From the IMG/VR virus record IMGVR_UViG_3300008954_000090, positions 1-44,297 of that record: a stretch of 44,297 nt of DNA. One strand, given 5' to 3'. The stretch's first letter is position 1. Every line of letters starts with the position of its first letter. Origin of the DNA: a virus. The notes below the pieces were generated by a model, which worked only from the letters and a program-made list of their open reading frames with translations, was not told the DNA's origin and ran no database searches. Shown here in pieces: positions 25,667-31,855 of the stretch. A program made the position numbers and the translations under genes.

Positions 25667-26556
25667 TGAACACAAGAAAAATTTTAAAAGAGTTTGTCGA
25701 AGACAAAACAACAATCAATGATGAAATAGCTTATTTGTCCAGAGACCAAAGAGCAGAATTAAAAAAAGGATTAATTAGTGCTTTAAATAATACAACAGAA
25801 GAAACAGAGTCTGTTGAAGATTTAGCAGAAATTTCATATGGGGGTATCCCTGAATTAAAAGCGGATGGTTTATTTTCTGGACTAAAAAAATGGTTCAAAA
25901 GATTTTTAACCGACAAAGCCTCTAATTTTTTAGTAGATGCAAGTGCATCTGAAATGGAAGACACTATTAAATTAATAGATGCGTTAGACCCTTACGACTT
26001 AAATGGAATATTCACTCCTAGAGCTATTTATTTGGGTGGGGGGATAGATTTTGCTGAGGACGCTACTTCTTGGAGGAGTAAGGTGGAAGACTTTTTTGGT
26101 CCAGACCATGTGGTTAAAGATGATAGACTTTTAAGGTTGGTAACCACAGGACAAATGGATTTTAAGGGTTTAGAGACTCCAGCTATTTTAAATCCTATGA
26201 GAGCGGAAACAGTTAGAGAAGATGATTTAGAATTCCAAGACCTATTCAAACAATGGAAAAGTAATGAATTAAGTAATGAAAACTTTGAACAATTTAGAGA
26301 AAAAATTAGAGAACAGATAGTTGTTCAAGACCTTTATATGTTAAAAGTTTGTGACACTAATTTAATTTGTTTTGACGGTACAGCTGGAGCTGGGACCTTT
26401 GGTGAAGCACAGTTTAGTGCACTTAAAAATTCACAAGTCTTTATTTGGTTAACGAACGGAATGAAATTATCTAATGTATCACCATGGATGATGCCCTCAA
26501 TAACCAAAGTGTTAGTGGGTGACGAACTATGGCCATTCCTACAAAATTTTAAATAA
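25666..26556 (+). CDS. Nucleoside 2-deoxyribosyltransferase-like protein with N-terminal tag
   Basis: A 296-residue protein. The C-terminal ~175 residues have the NDT pattern: IYLGGGID (121-128), WR (136-137), then D...L...D segments around 222-230 and GTAGAGTFGEAQFS (238-251), where E247 would be the nucleophile glutamate in the usual G-T-x-x-E context. NDT enzymes move or hydrolyse deoxyribose between bases; relatives also cleave nucleotide-derived molecules. The N-terminus MNTRKILKEFVED is a short tag (I-L-K-E). Residues 15-115 are helical and unrecognised. It is coupled by TAATG to deoC. Substrate specificity cannot be read from sequence. Confidence 0.7.
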   Translation: MNTRKILKEFVEDKTTINDEIAYLSRDQRAELKKGLISALNNTTEETESVEDLAEISYGGIPELKADGLFSGLKKWFKRFLTDKASNFLVDASASEMEDTIKLIDALDPYDLNGIFTPRAIYLGGGIDFAEDATSWRSKVEDFFGPDHVVKDDRLLRLVTTGQMDFKGLETPAILNPMRAETVREDDLEFQDLFKQWKSNELSNENFEQFREKIREQIVVQDLYMLKVCDTNLICFDGTAGAGTFGEAQFSALKNSQVFIWLTNGMKLSNVSPWMMPSITKVLVGDELWPFLQNFK

Positions 26557-26557
26557 C

Positions 26558-27208
26558 ATGATTCATCAAAGAATTCAAAAATCTTTACTAGTGGAACTAG
26601 CTAATGTTAATAAGTTAGTATTATTAGACTTAGACGACACTTTGGTTGAACCTGCTGAGATTTATATCTATAGACAGTTTCCTGGTGAGGAGGAGGTCGC
26701 TTTAACACCAATGGAGTATGCACAGGAAAAAGTAACACCAGAAAACCAACAATATTACGACTACAGAGACTTTATGGACCCTAATACGGTAGAACTATCA
26801 ATAAAGACCGGGGAACCCATAGTTGCAAATTTAGAGGTAATGGACGACTTTATAAATAGGGGTTATAGTGTTGGTATTTTAACCGCAAGGTCAGAAGAAG
26901 ATACCATTCATAGTACACTTAAGGATTGGTTGATGTATAGGAATAAAGATGGGGAACTGGTTCCTTTAGGAAATAGGTTGTCTAGAGAGTTAGTTTTTGC
27001 GGTTAATGACCCTAAAACCAGTTCACAATTAAGGTCTAACTCGGACTACACTAAGAAAGCAGAAGTAATAGATATGTTGTTAGATGAGTTCGATGAGATT
27101 ATATTTTTAGATGACGATAATAAGAATCTAAAAGCTATAAGGCAATTAAAAGCTAATTTAGAAAGAAGCAAAGCAAATAAATTATTTATAATGAAAGCTA
27201 AGATTTAA
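26558..27208 (+). CDS. HAD phosphatase, polynucleotide 3'-phosphatase-like, with N-terminal tag
   Basis: A 216-residue protein. Motif I is LLDLDDTLVEP (D24, D26, T28), motif II is GILTARSEED (T109), then KK at 166-167 and motif IV FLDDDNKN (D185-D187). Order and context (GYSVGILTAR...; KKAEVIDMLL; IIFLDDDNKNLKAIR) parallel the phosphatase domain of T4 Pnkp, which lies after its kinase domain; here it is a separate gene. The start chosen is 26558, 1 nt after the preceding stop. The upstream ATG at 26519 would overlap the previous gene by 38 nt and bury the tag MIHQRIQKSLLVELAN. That tag ends L-V-E, like the other island genes. Confidence 0.75.
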   Translation: MIHQRIQKSLLVELANVNKLVLLDLDDTLVEPAEIYIYRQFPGEEEVALTPMEYAQEKVTPENQQYYDYRDFMDPNTVELSIKTGEPIVANLEVMDDFINRGYSVGILTARSEEDTIHSTLKDWLMYRNKDGELVPLGNRLSRELVFAVNDPKTSSQLRSNSDYTKKAEVIDMLLDEFDEIIFLDDDNKNLKAIRQLKANLERSKANKLFIMKAKI

Positions 27209-27262
27209 AGCGGCTATATTATATATAACAATAATTATTTAAGCAAGTCAATAGATAATATC

Positions 27263-27291
27263 GGAAATTTCCAAACTTCTTTATATTTATA
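27263..27291 (+). promoter_or_regulatory. Putative late promoter motif with adjacent palindrome, upstream of tail tube gene
   Basis: ATATTTATA (27283-27291) ends 34 nt before the tube ATG. Just upstream is the perfect palindrome GGAAATTTCC (27263-27272). The 117-nt gap 27209-27325 holds no gene. Confidence 0.35.
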
Positions 27292-27325
27292 GTAAAATAA
27301 TAAGATTATAAAAAACTAAAATAAC

Positions 27326-27814
27326 ATGGCTGATTTATTAATGAAAATGCCCATCCCTTATGAACCGAAGAAAAAGAATCGGTTTATACTACGTTTCCCA
27401 TCATCACTAGGGATTAACGAATGGTATGTGGAAAGTACTTCTAGACCTAACATCAGTATAGGTTCTGTAGAAATACCGTTTTTAAATACATCTACTTATG
27501 TAGCTGGTAGATTTGTTTGGAACACAATAAACGTTACATTCAGAGACCCAATCGGTCCTTCTGCTGCTCAAGCTTTAATGGAGTGGACGAGACTACACGC
27601 GGAATCAGTAACTGGAAGAATGGGATACGCTGCGGGGTACAAAAAAGATGTTGACTTAGAGATGTTAGACCCTACAGGTGTTGTTGTAGAGAAGTGGATT
27701 CTTCAAGGATGTTTCTTAACGGACGTTAACTTTAATGATTTAGGATATAGTGATGAAGGAATAGCTAATATTTCAGCTACCTTAAGACCTGATAGATGTA
27801 TATTAGTTTATTAA
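27326..27814 (+). CDS. 19: Tail tube protein, T4 gp19-like
   Basis: A 162-residue protein, practically the length of T4 gp19 (163). The pattern is typical: an early strand NRFILRFP, then WYVESTSRPNISIGSVEIPFLNTSTYVAGRFVWNTINVTFRDPIGPSAAQALMEW, then GYAAGYKKDVDLEMLDPTGVVVEKWILQGCFLTDVNFNDLGYSDEGIANISATLRPD. It polymerises into the inner tube inside the sheath. It is monocistronic, ended by the hairpin terminator at 27839-27863, and separated from the sheath gene by the accessory island rather than adjacent as in T4. Confidence 0.9.
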   Translation: MADLLMKMPIPYEPKKKNRFILRFPSSLGINEWYVESTSRPNISIGSVEIPFLNTSTYVAGRFVWNTINVTFRDPIGPSAAQALMEWTRLHAESVTGRMGYAAGYKKDVDLEMLDPTGVVVEKWILQGCFLTDVNFNDLGYSDEGIANISATLRPDRCILVY

Positions 27815-27833
27815 GAACCAATTAAAAATTATA

Positions 27834-28472
27834 TTAAGAATCCTCCTTTTTGGAGGATTTTTTATTTAAAGGAGCTTTATTCTTCGTTTTAGGGTAGGAT
27901 TCCTTAGACCAATTACACTTTAGTGTTTTATCTACTATAATAAGATATCTGTGTTTACGAGTACGAGGTCTCCATTCCCCAGCTTTTCCTTTAACAGGTC
28001 CCCTTTGATGTTTTTTAAATTCCCCATCACCCAAATCAAACCAAAAGTCTTTTTTCTTAGATGTTAAACCATAATAACCAAAGTTAGTAGCTTGATATAT
28101 GTAACCCGTATGTAGACTAGAATCTGCATAAGATAGAATTGCTCTCACATCAGTATCTTTTTTAAGGTGTCGTATGCAAGAAGAAACAAACCAAGATAAG
28201 AAATTTTTTTCATGAATTGTTGGTACTACACATAAACGACCTAATTCTAAAATACCAGTTTGATTTTTGGGGGATAAACCAAAACAACCCTTAACTGTTT
28301 CAGGTACTGAAGGTGAATGAAAAATACATAGGGAGATTAGTTTATCTCCGTCGAACGCTCCATAATTAAATCCACACCTAAAACCACTCTTTTCTTTATG
28401 GAGATAGTGATTATATTTTAATAGAGGATTGCATTCCTCTTTTTTTATTCTTTTTATGATATATTTTTTCAT
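27834..28472 (-). CDS. Mom-like DNA-modification protein (GNAT fold)
   Basis: A 212-residue protein. Residues 75-135 carry the Mom/GNAT signature: LELGRLCVVP (75-84), then FLSWFVSSCIRHL, then AILSYADSSLHTG (111-123) and YIYQATNFGYYG (124-135). The S-Y-A-D...H-x-G-x-[IV]-Y-Q-A-x-N-[FW]-x-Y-x-G series is what I know from the phage Mu Mom family, which carbamoylmethylates adenine in DNA to block restriction. The C-terminus is very basic (KKSSKKED), suited to DNA binding. It is antisense within the tail gene cluster, with its last codons forming the terminator of the tube gene. Some family members are of uncertain chemistry, so the exact modification is inferred. Confidence 0.75.
   Translation of the reverse strand: MKKYIIKRIKKEECNPLLKYNHYLHKEKSGFRCGFNYGAFDGDKLISLCIFHSPSVPETVKGCFGLSPKNQTGILELGRLCVVPTIHEKNFLSWFVSSCIRHLKKDTDVRAILSYADSSLHTGYIYQATNFGYYGLTSKKKDFWFDLGDGEFKKHQRGPVKGKAGEWRPRTRKHRYLIIVDKTLKCNWSKESYPKTKNKAPLNKKSSKKEDS
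27839..27863 (+). terminator. Intrinsic terminator after tail tube gene, overlapping Mom-like gene end
   Basis: AATCCTCC (27839-27846), TTTTT loop, GGAGGATT (27852-27859), then further T's. On the plus strand it ends tail tube transcription. On the minus strand the same bases encode the last codons of the Mom-like protein. Confidence 0.8.
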
Positions 28473-28489
28473 TTAGTATACTTATGCTA

Positions 28490-28518
28490 TTGAAATGTTT
28501 ACATATTAGAAATATATA
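28490..28518 (+). promoter_or_regulatory. Putative promoter upstream of gp26-like gene
   Basis: TTGAAA (28490-28495), 17 nt, TATATA (28513-28518), 25 nt before the ATG at 28543. No ATATTTATA motif is seen in this gap, so this gene may use a different promoter class. Confidence 0.35.
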
Positions 28519-28542
28519 AGAACTTTTAATAAATAAAAGACT

Positions 28543-29310
28543 ATGGAACCAACAAAAGCACAAGCACAATCAGAATTAAATATGGGAGTACCATATGATG
28601 TGATTGAATTACCGTCTCAAGGTAGATTCTATCATAGTAAAAAATCTAATATAAAAGTAACTTACTTAACAGCATCTGATGAAAACGTTTTAATGTCTCA
28701 AAATCTTGTACAATCGGGTGACATGGTGGACGTACTACTTAGAAGAAAAATATTAGAACCAGATGTAAATATAGACGAGTTATTAGAATGTGATAAAGAA
28801 GCAGTTCTGATATTCTTAAGGAATACTGCTTACGGACCAACATATAAAATCACATTGATAGACCCATCAGACAAGAAGTCATTCGAACATACAGTAGACC
28901 TCTCATCGGTTAGTACAAAAGATTTTACTTTAACACCAGATAAAAACGGAGAATTTGATTTTGCTCTACCAGTTTCTAAAAAATCTATTAAATTTAAATT
29001 TTTAACAGGTTTAGAAGAAAAAGAATTAGAGGCTATCACTACGGAGTATGATGGGTTACAAGTAGCACCAGTTGTCACTAAACGTTTAGAAAAACATATA
29101 ACTGAAATTGATGGTGAAAGAGACAAGGGTGTAATCGCACAAAGAATACAGTCAATGCCTATTAGAGATTCACAAGAACTGAGAAAATACATCGCAACGA
29201 ATAAACCAGGTTTAGATTTAGATTTAACCGTTAATGCGCCGTCAGGCAACCAAGTGAGCACAAGACTTTCATTTGGGGTTGCCTTTTTTCGTCCTTTCTT
29301 CGGAATATAG
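28543..29310 (+). CDS. Baseplate hub assembly protein, T4 gp26 family
   Basis: A 255-residue protein. The N-terminal half follows the T4 baseplate gp26-type family: VIELPSQGRFYHSKKSNIKVTYLTASDENVLMS (residues 20-52), then VDVLLRRKIL, then IDELLECDKEAVLIFLRNTAYGPTYKITLID. Proteins of this type help assemble the baseplate hub around the tape measure. They stand just upstream of the tape measure gene in many myoviruses, as here. The C-terminal half is helical (QELRKYIA) followed by a short hydrophobic tail. The next small gene starts 7 nt after its stop. Confidence 0.7.
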   Translation: MEPTKAQAQSELNMGVPYDVIELPSQGRFYHSKKSNIKVTYLTASDENVLMSQNLVQSGDMVDVLLRRKILEPDVNIDELLECDKEAVLIFLRNTAYGPTYKITLIDPSDKKSFEHTVDLSSVSTKDFTLTPDKNGEFDFALPVSKKSIKFKFLTGLEEKELEAITTEYDGLQVAPVVTKRLEKHITEIDGERDKGVIAQRIQSMPIRDSQELRKYIATNKPGLDLDLTVNAPSGNQVSTRLSFGVAFFRPFFGI

Positions 29311-29317
29311 GGTAGGT

Positions 29318-29482
29318 ATGCTCGATGAGCTCTATTATCTTATAAAACACGCTAATTTTTCCTATACGGACGTACTAAAAATGCCTGTATATGAAAGAAA
29401 ATATTTCATAGATAAAATGGTTAAAGAATTCGAGACCAGAAAAGAAGCGATAGAAACAGCAAAATCTAAAAGAAACACCTAA
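29318..29482 (+). CDS. Small tail-assembly chaperone-like protein
   Basis: A 54-residue protein starting MLDELYYLIKHANFSYTDVL. The pattern FSYTDVLKMPVYERKYFIDKMVKEFE (L.MP..ER.......) is typical of small ORFs between the gp26-like and tape measure genes in myoviruses, thought to act as assembly chaperones. The start at 29318 is preferred over the in-frame ATG at 29273, which would overlap the gp26-like gene by 38 nt and add a hydrophobic non-conserved prefix. Its stop is 26 nt before the tape measure start. Confidence 0.6.
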   Translation: MLDELYYLIKHANFSYTDVLKMPVYERKYFIDKMVKEFETRKEAIETAKSKRNT

Positions 29483-29486
29483 TCTA

Positions 29487-29495
29487 ATATTTATA
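29487..29495 (+). promoter_or_regulatory. Putative late promoter motif for tape measure gene
   Basis: TAATATTTATA with the ATATTTATA core ending 13 nt before the ATG at 29509. Confidence 0.4.
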
Positions 29496-29508
29496 TTTAA
29501 ACACCAGT

Positions 29509-31815
29509 ATGTTTAAATTAAAACTTCAGTTATTAATAGAAAGAATCTTATCGGGGGCAAAACCTTATATTGCGTCCCATCCTGAGTTAGGTGTACCCCT
29601 AGGTATATTCAACTACAAAGACGAACCCGACTATAATTCTAGAGTAAATTCCATTTTAAAATACGGAACCAAAGGTAATCCCCTTTCTAATAAATTAGCT
29701 AAATTTTTCGGAATAGAACTACCAATACCTTCTTATGTGGAAGGGGAAGATGATAAGATTGATATGGACAAGATTAATGAGGTTCTCACAGGAAAAAGAA
29801 AATCGTATGAACTTACCAAAAAAGAAAGAGTAGAATACGAAAGAATCCTCAAGAACACCAAAGCAATTGAGAAAAGTACAGAAAGCACTAGTAATCTTAC
29901 CGCTTTACAAAATGTAGCTTTAGGTAAATCTGCAGAGTTTTACAAAGATATACAACAACTAATAACATCGGGTACTGATAGTCAAGCAAAAATGGAGGCT
30001 CTCTTAAGTTTGACTAATAGAGCTTTAGAAAAAGAAGGTACAATCCGAAAAGACGTTGTTAAGAACCTTGGACTCCAAGGACAAATGCAAAAGACATTTC
30101 AAGAGAATATTGCAGACGCTGCTATATTAGCTGCGGACGCAGGAATTAATTTTGAAGAAACCTTAAAGGCGGTGGTAACTTTAAGTGAGGTAATTGGTAG
30201 GAATCTATCTATTTCTGATGATACAATGTCACGATTAGCTATGTTTGGTAAAGCTACAGAATTAGGAGCTGATGGAACAGCAAGAATAGTACAAGGATTT
30301 GACAAAATGGGTCTAGGAGTAGACGCTGCACTAGATAAAGGAATGGAAATGAGAGACGTGGCGGTTGGAATGGGACTTAATGTTGGTAAATTTATGAGAA
30401 CTGTTGCGGATAACATGAATACCATCAACGCTTACAACTTTAAAGACGGTGTCCAAGGGTTTACACGAATGGCAGCTCAAGCACAACGACTTGGTTTCGG
30501 AATAGATAAAGTTAAAAATTTAATGGATAAAGTTATAGACCCAGAAGGGGCTATAGGTTTAGCTGCGAATTTACAAGTAATTGGTGGGGCAGTTGGAGAT
30601 TTAGCCGACCCATTTAAATTAATGTATATGGCTACTTCCGATTTAGAAGGGTTACAAGATGCGATGATTAGAGCAGGAGAATCAGCTATTATGTTTAATG
30701 AGGAGACTGGAGAAATGGGAATCTCTCCAACAGAAATGAGAAGAATGAGAGCAATGGCGGAACAATTAGGGGTTAGTTATGAGGACTATGTTACTTCAGT
30801 CAAAATGGCCAAACAGGAGACTATCGCGATGTCTCAGATGAATCTAGCTGCGTTTGCAGGGTCTGAAGACGCAGAACAACTACAACAATTTGCCGCAAGT
30901 ATGTCTCAATTTAAAGACGGTAAATATCAAATAGAATTAGAACCAGGGAAATTTACAGCGTTAGAAGACTTACAATCAGGACAAATAGAATTATTAAGAC
31001 AATCAATGAAAAAAGATGACGACAAAGATGCAGCTATGTCGGCAGTTGAGGAAAAAGAAATTTTATTTAGGTCGATGACCGCTATGGAGGCAATCCAGAA
31101 AGAAGGTCTTAAAGCACAACTTGCAACAGAATTAACATTTGCAAAAGAAGTTGGTCCTGAATTGTCGGAAGCTATTATTAGAGGATTTGAGGCAAGTGAT
31201 TTTGTAGGTACTTTTGGTAAATTAATGGGTACAGGTTTAAAAGAAGGTTTAACGGAAATTATAAGTGGAACTGGTGATATGGCGGCAATTGAATCGTCCG
31301 CGGCAATGTTTGGGGACGAACTTATTGGGGCGTTAGGTGGTATATTTGGAGAGGACGCGAGTAGTTATTTTAGAGCAGGATTAGAGTTCTTTAATCTTGC
31401 AAATGCAGAAGGGGACGCGGCCATAGTAGAGGACTATTTCACAAAAGGAACAACTACTATATCAAACGAATTTGGAAAAGTAAGAACCTCCCCTAATGAT
31501 ATAATAGCCGCATTTGATGAAACCCAAATTAATAAATCATTACCAGCGGGTGCAATTGCAGGGTCCAACCTAACTATAGAGGACTTACTTCCACAAACAG
31601 AAGGTGGTGGAGGAGGAACAGACAAAATGTCGGTAGATGTTAATTTGTCAGGAAATGCTAATATCTTATCTCCTAATATGAATATAGACGTTAAAAACTT
31701 ATTAGATAATAATTTAGTACTTATGTGGCTAAAAGATAAACTAGACCAAACTAATCTTACAGGTAAACCAACACCTAAACAAGAACAACAAACTGGTGGT
31801 CCAGCTTTTGGGTAG
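29509..31815 (+). CDS. Tail tape measure protein
   Basis: A 768-residue, mostly helical protein. Residues ~180-440 are alanine/methionine-rich amphipathic helices with hydrophobic stretches (for example ADAAILAADAGINFEETLKAVVTLSEVIG, LQVIGGAVGDLADPFKLM). The C-terminus has a glycine linker (EGGGGGTDK) followed by SVDVNLSGNANILSPNMNIDV and a final helix. The segment SPNDIIAAFDE...LPAGAIAG resembles the conserved C-terminal region of many tape measures. Position between the gp26-like/chaperone genes and the giant baseplate genes agrees. It sets tail length and is probably ejected with the DNA. T4 gp29 is 590 residues. Its N-terminus (MFKLKLQLLIERILSG) also has an L-I-E helix but runs on directly into the protein body. 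Confidence 0.75.
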   Translation: MFKLKLQLLIERILSGAKPYIASHPELGVPLGIFNYKDEPDYNSRVNSILKYGTKGNPLSNKLAKFFGIELPIPSYVEGEDDKIDMDKINEVLTGKRKSYELTKKERVEYERILKNTKAIEKSTESTSNLTALQNVALGKSAEFYKDIQQLITSGTDSQAKMEALLSLTNRALEKEGTIRKDVVKNLGLQGQMQKTFQENIADAAILAADAGINFEETLKAVVTLSEVIGRNLSISDDTMSRLAMFGKATELGADGTARIVQGFDKMGLGVDAALDKGMEMRDVAVGMGLNVGKFMRTVADNMNTINAYNFKDGVQGFTRMAAQAQRLGFGIDKVKNLMDKVIDPEGAIGLAANLQVIGGAVGDLADPFKLMYMATSDLEGLQDAMIRAGESAIMFNEETGEMGISPTEMRRMRAMAEQLGVSYEDYVTSVKMAKQETIAMSQMNLAAFAGSEDAEQLQQFAASMSQFKDGKYQIELEPGKFTALEDLQSGQIELLRQSMKKDDDKDAAMSAVEEKEILFRSMTAMEAIQKEGLKAQLATELTFAKEVGPELSEAIIRGFEASDFVGTFGKLMGTGLKEGLTEIISGTGDMAAIESSAAMFGDELIGALGGIFGEDASSYFRAGLEFFNLANAEGDAAIVEDYFTKGTTTISNEFGKVRTSPNDIIAAFDETQINKSLPAGAIAGSNLTIEDLLPQTEGGGGGTDKMSVDVNLSGNANILSPNMNIDVKNLLDNNLVLMWLKDKLDQTNLTGKPTPKQEQQTGGPAFG

Positions 31816-31835
31816 GATAAGAAAGAAGAATTAAA

Positions 31836-31844
31836 ATATTTATT
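31836..31844 (+). promoter_or_regulatory. Putative late promoter motif for 1674-residue baseplate gene
   Basis: AAATATTTATTATAAAA; the ATATTTATT core ends 11 nt before the ATG at 31856. Confidence 0.4.
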
Positions 31845-31855
31845 ATAAAAAAAGA

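Noticed and set aside
26519-26557. Upstream start for the HAD phosphatase gene
   Set aside because: Overlaps the preceding gene by 38 nt; the ATG at 26558 is 1 nt after the stop and gives the shared tag N-terminus.
29273-29317. Upstream start for the small chaperone-like gene
   Set aside because: Would overlap the gp26-like gene by 38 nt and add an unlikely hydrophobic prefix; ATG 29318 fits the family-like core.
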